Source: Lichenostomus cassidix
Taxonomy: Eukaryota; Chordata; Aves; Passeriformes; Meliphagidae
Direction: 5' to 3'
DNA: 64,000 nt
Assembly (NCBI GenBank): GCA_008360975.2
Contig: CM039181.1
Coordinates: forward strand, 4,262,380 to 4,326,379
Every line of letters begins with the position of its first letter. Position 1 is the first letter of the stretch. This document shows, in pieces, positions 12,501 to 24,200 of this stretch. Position numbers and translations under genes: made by a program. The notes under the pieces were generated by a model. The model had not been told where the DNA came from. It was given only the letters and a program-made list of their open reading frames with translations, and did no database searches.

Positions 12501-15500
12501 TTATATATGTGTATTTAGAGCTGCTCTGGACTATCACAGCCATTCCTTCAGCTGTAAAAGTCCAGATGAACCACATAATGATAATATGGGGAGTGCAGTG
12601 AATGACATAATGAGAAAAGTTAAATGATGTCTTGTTGCCAGATAGATTAGAGTGAGGGAGTTCAAACAGAGAAATTAATGGAATGAAATTGGCTGTGGGC
12701 AGGACAGCCCTGCAGAGGCTATCTGTTTTCCTAGCTTTCCATCACTGAATTCAGGGTTAAAGGTTTTGAAGTCTTTAACTTTCCATGACCTTCTGAAATG
12801 GGAATACTTGTAAGCCTCTGTTTTATCTCATCAGTAAATCCACTCATTGGACATGTTTTCAGTTTTGTTGCAGGTTTTGTTTGTTACCCTTTTAAGAAAG
12901 GACTAAAATCTGTAAGTACAGGTTTTTTCATACACAACTTACTCAAAGCCAAGTGATTTAAAGGCTAGGACATACTTATAGAAGTTTTTAGCCATCTGGG
13001 ACTCCAAGACACTCCATATTTAAATGGCAAACAGCAGAAAAGGCTAAAGGATTGTACAACCCCACCAGTGAGATAATATTAGTCAAATACAGTTGAATTC
13101 TCATGTTTTCCCTGATTTTTGCTCAGTTCAGAGTGATGAGGCCACAACACAGATGGCCACTTGGGAAGAGTAGCAGAAAGAAGCCATCAGGAAAATTATT
13201 GGACTTCAGCAGTGTTTAGTTTTGGCCCAAAGCAAAGTTTGATGCTGCTATGAAGGAGAATTACTTCACCTTCTCCAAATGCAAACAGCCATGGCTGGAA
13301 GAGCATTTATAGGTTTTCTGTCATGTTCTACACCTGCTAAGGCAAGTCCTTCTCTACCCCTGAAACTCTATGCACCATGATAATTTGATGATAAAAGAGG
13401 ACAGAGGTAAAGGATGCAGCCTGTTGCCATTATTTATCTAGTTAAGGTGTTTCTCTGTTTTCTGGATTTTTTTTTTTTTTGAAGGAGGACACTCCTGCAT
13501 CAGTGCTTCTAAATTTTGAAATTTTGAGATGAGCATTTGATCATTTCTGTCCCCTGGGAATTCTTGACCAGGTTAAGTTATGAGGAAAGTTTTACCAGCA
13601 AATCCAGGGACTCTCTTTGCTCATTATCATCCTTCCTTGTCCATCGTCATACACTGATTAACAAGTTGCTGCTGTCTTTTAATTCCAGAAGGACAGGAAG
13701 TTGGAGGTAATTGATGGTATAGCCTTCCTGGGGCTGTTTTGTAATAATGCAGGGAGAAATGGAGGATATAGTCTGAAGGATGAGGAAATATCAGCAATAT
13801 CCACAGAAGTTTAACTGAGAGGTAGAGTGCCTCAGCAAAATTGACAGAAAACCTATAAATGCTATGAAAATTAAGGATAAGCATAGGAAGGCAGGCAACA
13901 GGTATAATCTGTCTGCAAAGGGGAGAACTCAGTCCCTAGTTCAGAGGAGTGCTGTCCTAGAGAATGCAAATGGATTGAGTGTCAGCTACCAACCCACTGA
14001 CATCTGCCTCCCCTTATCAGCATCTGGGAGACATGACAGACTGCAGTGTCACATCAAAACTGTGAACACCTCACCAACAAATATAACTTCAGAAAAGTGG
14101 TGAGTTTACACTGTTAATGCTGCTGCAGTTCCTAGCCTGAGGGAAATTCAGGTTGTTGTCCCACTCCCAACATCAACATTAGCCTACATCTGATTATCTC
14201 TTTTTGACTCTGCCTCCAGTTTTGTCTCCTTTTGATTCTGCCTCCAGTTGAACACTTTCTCTTCAGGCTGGAGTGGGACTTTACTTCCCTGCAACACTTG
14301 ACATTTGCTTAGTTTTCATTAAGGCACAAATCAGGGAAAGCATAAAAACAAATGTGCCAACCAGTAATTCTGCCTCCTGCACTTAAGGAGCATGCAAAAG
14401 CAGTTTGTATAAAATGGTCCTGACTTCCTATCTGTCTCTTCTTGACCACATCTCCAAAGCTGTGTGTTGATACATTTTATAATTGTATTTATTCTTTCAT
14501 TTCTTCTCATTTTTCTCCTTTGAAAAACAGTTCAGCACAGAATGTCATTATAGAATTAGAAGATGAAAATCAGTAAATTACAATTTAGTATCTACCTGCA
14601 TGCGCAACAAACATTTTCCCTTCCTGGAGCCTTGCCCAGAAGTTTTGCTGCACTTAATCGACTGTTAAACAGGCCAGGCTGACAAGCAGTGATTCACACT
14701 CACTATGGGCATTTCTGTCACAAGACATGCCTAAGTCAGAAAATGTCCCAACCCTCAAATACTCTTTTAAATCAAATTATAGACAGGCCTAACTGAAAGA
14801 AGCATTGCCTCAGCTTACTTAGAGAAAGGGAATGGAGATATACCCAAATCTATTTAGGTTTAAACTCACTGGAATCCACAGTCTGGATGCAGATTCACCC
14901 TTAGCTGATACTCAGCATCTCACCATCTCTTTCCTAAGATATCTGAGTGCCCAGAAAAAGGCTGTCATTTGGGGGATTTTTATCACCTCCCCACACTCTA
15001 TTAGAGCTGTAGCAAATGAAGATGTAAACCACTCGAGAGGGACATTCACAAAACAAATTTCTGTCAGTTCACCTAGGTAAGCAACACGTCTATGCTAAGT
15101 CATTTTTCACTGAAATAGGATAGCACCAAGAGGGTAAACATGAATTTAAAAAAAAACCTGCAGCAGCTGCTCCCACAGCACTGCCAGACAAGCTTGCCCT
15201 CCCACAGCAGGGAGGGGAGAAGATTAGAAAGCAAATAAGGAGAAGTTTCAGAATGGCTGGAGTAGGAACTGATCAAGATGGGTGGGAAGAGGTTTTGTTC
15301 AGAATCTTGCCTTTTGCTTTCTTGGTGTCACTAGTGAAACAAGGGCTCCTGGTAGGTACAGGGTACCTCCCTTGAGAGCTGACCTGACTGACCTATTCAA
15401 TCTTCCTCTCTTTTCTGCCATGAATTACTTCATCATCTCCTGCATAGCTAGAGTTTCCACTCAATGTTTTCTTTTGGCTTATTGGAATTTTTCTTCATTT

Positions 15501-17945
15501 TAGGTTTACAAACTATTACTCCAATTGCTGTAAGCAATAAGATGCCAACATAAATCTGAACATATATGGCTGAACAGTACATAAGAAATCTTCTCCTATT
15601 TCACACCCTTTGCTACATTTTCTTCTGGTCCTACCATGATATTTTTTATTTCCTTATTTTCTGTAAACTCTCTCCACAAAGGCCCTATGCCACCAAAGGA
15701 ACTCGACTGGCTTCCTTCAAAGTCTGTTAGGAATGTTCCTTCAACAAGCCAGATGGGCAGTTAGACAAAAGGACCATAAGGGGAAACACAGGGGAATTTA
15801 TTTTCTTTCTACTCCCAGAGGTGGAAATAAGAAGTCACATCTCAGGTTTGCTAAAGGATAATCAAAGTGTTGGTCTCAGCATCATTCCCAAATCCTGCCA
15901 GCTCCCTGTGAAACGTGGACTAGATGAACCAGCGTGAGGCAATGGTGCAACAGTGTTTGCACTCAAAGCTGAACCACTTCAAGTGAACTGATGCAGCATT
16001 TAGACAGACAAACCTTTGGTGAGTGAAAAAACAAAAGTTTCTTTCTCCCTTTGCTTTCAATCAGACCTACCAAGCCATTAAAGTCTGAGGCACAAGCACA
16101 GGTAGACCTGATTAGCCCACAAGCAAACCAAATAGCACCCAGAGCCACCTAAATATGAGCCTTTTGTGATTTTGGATTTGGTCATTGCACATCCACCATG
16201 CAGGGGGACAATTTGAATTGCAGCACAGCCTCAGGTGTGTCTGACAGCACAGCCAAAATGACAAGGACATCAACACAGACTGTGAGACACACCCAAGGGG
16301 TCTGGGAAAGAATTGTGAGGTTAGTCTAGCTGAAGCTAGCTGCAGCCTTGGCTAGCAGGCTTGGGGAGTGTTTGGGAACAGGACTTGCCTGGCTGGGAGT
16401 CCAGATCAGCCCAACCCTCCACCAGAGAGAAAACAGGGCAAGCTCTGCAATTGTTACACCTTTTCTTTTTTTTTGCATAGAAAATGGGAGTGATGTTAGT
16501 ATGGAAAAAAAGACCCTCTGCTTGTCTACAAGCTAATCTCAAGAGAGAAATGTGATTTTCTCAGGGGAACACACCCTGCTGCAGCTTCACTGAAGTCAGT
16601 GGGAACCATGCAGGAGGAAAAAGGAGATCATTCCTCCTGACCAGCAGGCAACCTGCAGCCTACAAATGGCAAAGCTTGCATCTTGCTGTCGAATTTTAAG
16701 ATTTAGAAGTCAAAAGCAATGATTTCAAACTTAATTCGGGCAATGAAATCCCTTATGTTTCCTCTAAAAATGTTGGTCGGCTTGTTAAACAACATTTTAC
16801 CTTGAGACAGACCAGCCATGTGTCAGATCTTTTTTTTACTTTGTGACTTTCCTCAGGACTCATTTAAATTAGGTAAAATTGAGCAAACTGAAAAACAGCT
16901 GGTTAGAATTTTTCTTTTCTTTTTTTTCCTGCAGACTACATTAAAAAAAAAAAATCACATCTATTTTTATGTTTACTGAGATTTTTCTGAGGTCTGTTTG
17001 CTTATATAAAAATGGAAGAAAGCAAAAGGTAATGGTTTTACATTTCCCTCCTGTTTTACTCAAAGATAAACCAAAATTAATTTCATTCCTATTGGTTTCA
17101 GGTCCCACAAATTGTCCCTTTTTTGGTCAAAAATACGAACTGCCTCTGGTGGTTTCCAAACAGATTGCTCCTTTCATTTCCCACCAGACATACTATTTTT
17201 TAACTGGCTATGATTAAAATCAACAGGAATATTGCCACTGATACAAAAGGGATCTGGGTCAGGCAGAATCACAAATACTTCAACTAGGTATTTTATGAAA
17301 AGGATTTTCTCCCTTTTGTGAAAATGAACCAATAAAATCCAGCATTTTTCAGCTGTTATAGGTAAAATGGAGGACACTACCATCCACCATCACTGAAATG
17401 CTGAAAAGTGGAAAGTTTTGTCATCGTTCCACTTCGAAAAATCATTGCTAGAAAATAATGAAAAATTAGGACTCTTCTATGTCCAACTGTTGGAAGATTT
17501 TAGATTTCCTGCCAACATTCAAAACGTGCTTAAGGAAAGGAGTGTTGCTGCTTTTCCCCTGCAGATGGTGACATTTCAGAGTGAACGTTCAGCACACACC
17601 CAAGGAAATTCCATACCTGCAAACACTCCACAGAATGCTCCCACCCTTTCCTTAAACAAACCACTTCATGCAGTTATGCAGATGTAATCAGAAATTCAGA
17701 AACAAGCCTCGATTTTTTCAGATCTAAGGTTCCCAATCTTAAATAGAAATGCATCCAGCCGGAGTGCTGTGCTCACACAGGGTACCCCTGGCTTCAGCAG
17801 AGCTCCACAAATGCTCAGGTTCTGCTTGCATGGACTAATTACCAGATTGAGACCTATGGCAAGACTTGAGAAAAAAAAAAAATTTAAAAACCTCTACATT
17901 GTTCAATATACAATAGACGTAATTTTCTAAATGAGTTTGGAGTCC

Positions 17946-17951
17946 TTTATT
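17946..17951 (-). terminator. PTN: Candidate PTN polyadenylation signal AATAAA
   Basis: The plus strand reads tttatt, so the minus strand reads AATAAA within TATAATAAAGGACT. It is the first canonical hexamer downstream of the stop. A T-rich stretch follows at about 17870-17885 and could serve as a downstream element. Use of this site is inferred; longer 3' ends are possible. Confidence 0.5.
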
Positions 17952-18163
17952 ATAGGCCTCTAAAAATTGTTGTTAGGGTTATACATTAAAAATACTAAAG
18001 TAATAAAAAAAAAAAGGAATTTTTTTTCCTGTGTTTGCTTTTTTCCTTCTATGGTACCATTAAGCTATAAATAATTTTAGGATAAAATGCCTAGGGATAA
18101 ATGAAACTGTTAACTGATCATGTTTGCTGATGTCCCTTTCTCACATTGCCCAAGTTGTCTCCA
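17946..18163 (-). other. PTN: PTN 3' untranslated region (proximal part)
   Basis: On the minus strand, the sequence after the TAA is AT-rich with no further coding frame. It runs to an AATAAA about 215 nt downstream. The stop-proximal part contains CATCAGCAAACATGATCAG and further AT-rich segments that look like a vertebrate PTN 3' UTR. That resemblance is from memory and was not aligned. Transcripts may continue beyond this point, because the following T-rich stretch to about 17820 looks equally non-repetitive. Confidence 0.6.
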
Positions 18164-18216
18164 TTAATCCAGCATCTTCTCTTGCTTCTTGCCTTCCTTT
18201 TTCTTCTTCTTGGATT
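18164..18216 (-). CDS. PTN: PTN exon 5: terminal coding exon, lysine-rich C-terminal tail
   Basis: This 53-nt coding segment follows an acceptor reading TTGACAG before AATCCAAG. Together with the last G of exon 4 it encodes [17 protein letters not shown] and then TAA at 18166-18164. It is too short and too far from exon 4 (11.1 kb) to stand out as an open frame; it was found by looking for the conserved pleiotrophin C-terminus in reverse complement. The phase fits exactly. The acceptor's pyrimidine tract is weak (TTTTTTG, then a mixed stretch). The unstructured basic tail contributes to stable glycosaminoglycan binding and receptor signalling in the family. Confidence 0.96.
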
Positions 18217-21200
18217 CTGTCAAGATACAACAATAACCACAAAAAATTAGCGGCTGGGAGGCACTGCAATAAATTTAATTCAACACCCGTGAAATTCCCC
18301 TTTTTTTCCTTCTCCATGCACACAAGAATTGTTTCCTCACTTTGAACAAAAGAAGGGGAAAGGAGAAGGAAAAAATGAAAATTCGCAGGAAAGGCTGAGG
18401 CAGTGGAGAAGATGGAGAGGGAGTTGCATGTCCCTATCTGAGTGGCTGACCCTGCTTGGCATGCAGAGCATTGTCTCAGGAACTTGCCTGGAAAAGAAGA
18501 AAACAGCAGGCATCTCCTGCAGAAACCAGGTCACGGCTCAGCGGAGAGCTGGCAGAAAGCACTGCACACCCAACCCACCCAGACCCTCTGCCCTGCTTCC
18601 TCCCTGCCTCTTTGTGAGGCTCTGGCTGCCGCAGAGTGTGCCAGCAGCTCCAGAGCACGGGGAGAAAGCTCTCTTGTTTCTGCAGCTCCTCACTGCCAGC
18701 CCTTCTCCCTGCCTGCACAGACACCTCTGTGCCCTGGGAGGTAGGGAGCTTGGTCTGGAGTCACAGAGCATGGTCTGCCCAGCCAGCTGGGGCTGATGGT
18801 GCTGCCTGATGGGTTTTGCTTTTTCTTTGTTATGTACCCTTTTAAATATTTTTATACAACCTTTCTATATTTTCTGTACTGTTGAAGCATGGCTCACAGA
18901 ACAAGGCCATATAAATGGGGTTTTTAGGCACAATCCAGTCTATGTGACTGACCCTGAAGTGTCTTTCCCAGGAGATAACGAAACGTAAAGAGCCAAGAAC
19001 GTGAACATCATAGAAGAATTATAAACAAGACAGGGAAATCACACAGACAGGACTTTAGCTGATGCTAGGAGAGCGTGATTAGAAGCTTACAGCCAATTAG
19101 CAAGTTAGATTAGGCACGAGAACTCAAATAATTAACCAATCACATATACCAGTGTGTTGTGTGAACAATGCTTTTGTCTATAATAATGCTTGTTTCCTGA
19201 GAATAAATGAAACGGCACCAATATCTCTATGAGAGTATGTGCTACATTCAGGCAACTCCCAACACTGTACCCTTTATATATGCACTGTACCCTAAGCCTA
19301 CATGCTTGTCATTTTTGTAGTCTGATAGTCTGGCTCAGTTTTGGGGTTCTGCAAGGCAGAAGGACCAAAAATTCACAGTAAGAGGCCAGGCTATACTACC
19401 TCAAAACTCAAAGTTTTAACCTTGGTTGAAACCTCCTCTCTGAAACATATTTTGAAAACTGGGCTATAAGTTCATTTGAGGGAGGATTTCTTTAGAATGG
19501 GGGAACATTACTCCATTTATTAAGTTTCTTTTTGGGGGATCCTAGACAGGTATGCTAATTTGCAAGGTCCATAAAATTGTATACTCATTATACAGTTATA
19601 TGTATATATAACTAGATAATGTATATATAATTATATATGTTATATAGTTTGGGGTACCTTTATGAGCTATCTATGATAGAATTCAGGGTGCAGAGAGGAA
19701 GGAGCAAAGCAAAAAGCAGGATTGTTGCAAGCCTTAGAATTATTCACAGGATTAAAACCTGTGTGGTCATGGATTAGCACTGAACCCACTTCTGTTGGCC
19801 CATAATGACCAGTAACAAATATTCCAGTCAGTAAACAACTATATTTTACCAAGTAAACAACTTAATTTGATTAGCAGAACTTTCTCTGTGCAATTTGGAA
19901 TGGCAGCAGTCCTCTTTAAACAGTCATCTTGATTCCACAACCTCATTCTTACTATGCAAGCAGCAAATGAAAGTAATTTAGCTGAGCAGGAGCCACACAC
20001 CATTTGAAGCCACTCTTAATGCATAAGGCAAAAAAGGGAGGTAATTACATTTTAATGGAAGTCAAGCTCTGTAAGCCAAGACTTGCAGGTATTTATTTTC
20101 ATTTGTTGAAAAGGAGGGAACAATTCACTCATGGCACTGCTGAACTCCTGCGTGTAAAAGTCAAGCAGTGTCCCCAAAAGCAATATAAATCATTCAAAAT
20201 AGCAAAATCTGGTCTGGTGGAAGGCTAGAATAAAACAATTCCACATCAGATGTTCAGGATATCATTTTCCCAGGATCTTCCTAGCATTCAGTCCTAGGAA
20301 GGCACATTTTAGAAAGACCTCTCTGCCTCTCATTGGAACAAATTTTCCAGAACATCAGGTTGCTGTGGCAGTGAAGGGCAATGGTGCCATGGGGTGCAGG
20401 GAGCTTCAGAATTTTGGGGACAAAATGCCAATCCCTGTGGAATGGAGAAGTCTTAACTTTGGTAAAATCAAGGATTTTATACCTTGACGAAAAAAATCTC
20501 ACCCTTAAGAGATTCACACTCCTCTCTAAGAACAGAAACTGTATTATCTTGTGATTTCCACGGCTGTAAAAACAAACCCTTGGATTTCTGAAAACCCTTT
20601 AAACATGGTATTTCTTTTTCTTGTAGAGAAAGAGAACTTTTCATGGCTATCTAAATCCTTTTCTTCCTATTTTCCTTTTTTTTTATGTATTCCAAATGAT
20701 TTAAGATGAAAAAGCTATATTATGATAGCAACTTTGTTCCATAATGAATTCTTCTGTAAAGCCTCTTTGAGAAACACAGTCCTACTGGATGGGGGAAGAA
20801 AAACCAATAATCCACTAGCTAAACAGCAGCACAAGGCACCTCTCCAATCAATCAATGACCTTGATGGGACTTTTACTTCATTAATAGATTACAATTGATT
20901 ATATCACCTATTTATTACCCTGTGCTCTGTAACAGCTTCCTCTAGTTATCTGTGTTCCTCAATTTCTTCACTCTTCTTCACTCCTCCCCACCAGGTTTTG
21001 CTCTGCTTCTGCCTTTGCTAAAGTTTTGTTTTGGGTAGACTTTGATTTGTTCCCAGTTGAGCACAAGAGGGACTTGATTTAGACTTGCAGCTGCCCCATC
21101 CAAGTCAGAAATTCATGTTGCAAAGTGTGTTCTGAATGGGGAGCAGCCAGATTGATGCCTGTACCAAACACTGACATATCTGACCAAGGCATGGAACCAA

Positions 21201-24200
21201 GTCAGCACTCAGAAAATGTGTCTGATTTTCTTTCTCGTTGGAATTGCAAGAAATAAATGGAGGGGGGAAATAATCCAATTTGTTCTAAAATGAACCACAA
21301 AACTCTGAAACGATCTTAGACAGTCAGAAGCCGTTTCTTGCATCTGACATCCAGATTTAAGACCTTTAAAACCTTTCCTTTAACATCCTTCAACTAGTCA
21401 GGGATTACAGGGAGCTTTTATTTGAGAGATAATTTGCTGAAACCAAGCAAAGGCTTTGCTTTGATGATTTTCTTCCTTCAAATATTTGGGAGAAAAAAGT
21501 TTCCAAATTGCCTATGCACAGGCACACAAAAGACCACAAAGACATTTTCTGATTTTGCTAGATGGCCTAATAGCCCAAAGGCAAAGAACATGAAAGATTC
21601 ATCTCATTTTCTTCACATCTATGTTAGATCTTAAGAGTAAGTATTCAGAAGATTGCAATGGATAAACTTTTCAAACCAAGCCTGTTTTGAACTCAAGTCT
21701 GCTAAAGGGTCTGGTTAACTGATTTCCAGAGGTATTTCACTTTGCTCTTCTGTTGGCTTCTTCTCATCTGCCTGGGTACTTTTACTGCTTTTACTTCTGC
21801 AGGGTGGGGACTTTCTCCCTGCTCTTCATCACGTTGTGTGCTCAGCACAAGAGGGACACAATCCCAGCTGCCTGTGCTGTACACAAAATCCCTCTAAATG
21901 CCAGAAAGACAGGTGCAGGCACAGAGGGACACATGCATTCTCATTTTCAGGGTTTACTCTCTGCATTCACGTGTCTGCAGGAGACTGCTGGGAACACAAA
22001 ATATTAATAATCCATTTGGACTTTAGCATTTACCTGTGCAGCAAAAAGATCACATGTGTCCAACTGAGACCTCTATTATATGTAAGTATATAAATATATA
22101 TAGATTATTTATAAAAAGTTATTTAGCAGGAAGTTATTTGTGGTATGATGTGAACCTGTTTTATTCAGTGAGCTTTTGAGAACAAAGCAATTGCCCTTCT
22201 CAGCTGTGCTTTCTGCCTCTGCCCCAGATGAGCTCAGCCTTTGGGGGAACAGGACATGGGCTTGGCTTTGATCAGAGCTCCACCTCTGCAGAATCCCCTG
22301 CAGAAGTTCTGCACTAAGCAAGAAAGATAGAGGAAAGATCTAGAGATAGAAGGAAAGATAGAGAGATGGCAATGTAGAAAATGAGATGGAGAGATAAAGG
22401 GGAAAAAAAAAAAAGAAAGCTTGAAAGGAAAGGACGTGAAGAAACAGAAAAGGAAAGAATGGAAGGAGCAGGGCTTTGTGGCTGGGCTGGGAACAGTAAT
22501 GAGGGTAAACATTTGCTGCTGGCACACCTTTTCTCACAGCAAATCCCATAGCTGAAGGCATTTTCATGGCTCAGGGGCACTAACTAGTGCCAGGGAGGCT
22601 GGGCTGCTCTTGTGAGCCAGGAGAGTGAGACAACCAGCATGTAACACAACTGACACACACAAGGCTATTTCAGCTTTCACCCACAAAGGTCTCCATTAAA
22701 CCCTAAAAAGAACTCCTGCAGGTACAGCAGGGTTAAAGCAGAATCTGTCAAATCCAGTTCTTCATCTTTTAAGGCAGCACAGAAAAAAAAATAATCTGAA
22801 ACACAAGCCAGGGGGTAAAAAAAACATGGAGGTTTAGGTTTCCATGAAACATCCCAATGTTTTTCTTTTCAAAAACACCCATAAAAGCTGCAGAACAACC
22901 AAAATGTGAAAAATATTTCATTGAAAAAAATATTTCTTTTCTCCCTTTCCAGATGCATTTCCTTCTCCCTGGAATAAGGGTTGTGTCAATCAGATTGATA
23001 TTATGCTATGATCTGACAAGGCATTCAAATTATTTATCCAAACAGAGTAATTTTTCAAAGGTACAAAGGCAATCTCAAGGGAAACTACAGTGCAAAGCCT
23101 CCAAGAAACATCAGGAAATAGAAGCAGAAAAACCACCATTAAAAGACATCCCAACTTTATTAGTTTTGGGCTGTACTGGCAGCTTATAAGCAGCTTGAGG
23201 CTGGTCCACACTGTAAGCACCACTGTGTTTTGTTTTACTTACACAGCTCATTCTCATTCCCACTGAAACTGAGAAACATCACATTTCCTCCTGCTATGGC
23301 AGCAAGGAGCCAAATGACAGAGTTGTCTCAGAGCAGAAAGTTTCCAGTGAGTTTTACTTCATCTTGAAACACAAGCCTTGTCCTCAGCCTAGCTCAGGGC
23401 ACTGGGGAACACAACCCAGCATTTAGTGCCCAGGCTTTCCCCTCTGGACCACTGTTTCTCCTCTAGGTTTTCACATTTCCCAGCGCCATCAGGCATAAAT
23501 TATTCATGGCCAAACTGCTTCTCACAGTGTTTCTGCAGTGCTTAGCACAATGGCACCCTTTTTCAGCTGGGGCCTCTGGGCACTCATGCAATACAAATAA
23601 TCGTGATGATAGCAACAATAATAACAGCCAGCTCTGCTGTTCCCACTGGGCATGCACTGCCAGGGTCCTGTCCCACAGAGCTCACATCTCTGCATTTCAC
23701 CACAGGCTCCTGGGCAGTGCCAGAGGCCATTCTTCAATAAATCTCACCCTTTGGAACAGGAGGAAAAACCTCCCAGTTTTGCCTTTTGGGTTTTTTTCTT
23801 TAACTATCACAGCTGTTTCCTAATATGAGAAAATCCCTCATTTTTATAACTAATTAGTTGGAGCAGATTCTATTATTCTGCCTCTTGTAATACTAATTAT
23901 TACACTAGCTGCATGCCTGCACGACTAATGAGTTACATTAAAGATGGGGAATTGTAAAGCCTACAGAGGGAGGTACAGCATGCCTGCCAAGCCAAAACAG
24001 GAGACAGCAGCATCTTTCAAACAAAAGAAAACCACAGCCCTAAAAAGTCATTTCCTCTCATTCTGTGTCCCCTCCAGCTGCTCTCTGTGCTGTTGCACAA
24101 AGGCAGAGTTGAGGCAGAGCACCCCAGGAAAAGTAATTTATCCACCATGCAGAAGGAAGTGGTTCAGTTTCATCAGTGCAGCACCCAGTTTGTCTGAGCA

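Larger units (their letters stand above)
7226..17945. other. Intergenic region downstream of PTN, right part
   Basis: Apart from the 59-bp duplication at 8071-8188 and the AT-rich stretch at 9456-9527, I see only unique sequence. The part from 9930 to 12110 has almost no open frame on either strand. The last kilobase next to PTN could include an extended PTN 3' UTR. No gene is supported. Confidence 0.7.

Noticed and set aside
1..17945. Coding exons of the expected neighbour CHRM2
   Set aside because: The CHRM2 coding region is a single large exon; no frame of that size or seven-membrane-segment pattern is present.
18329..18796. Open frames on both strands in a GC-richer stretch next to PTN exon 5
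   Set aside because: Frames overlap in several phases with no conserved motif. The interval lies within intron 4.
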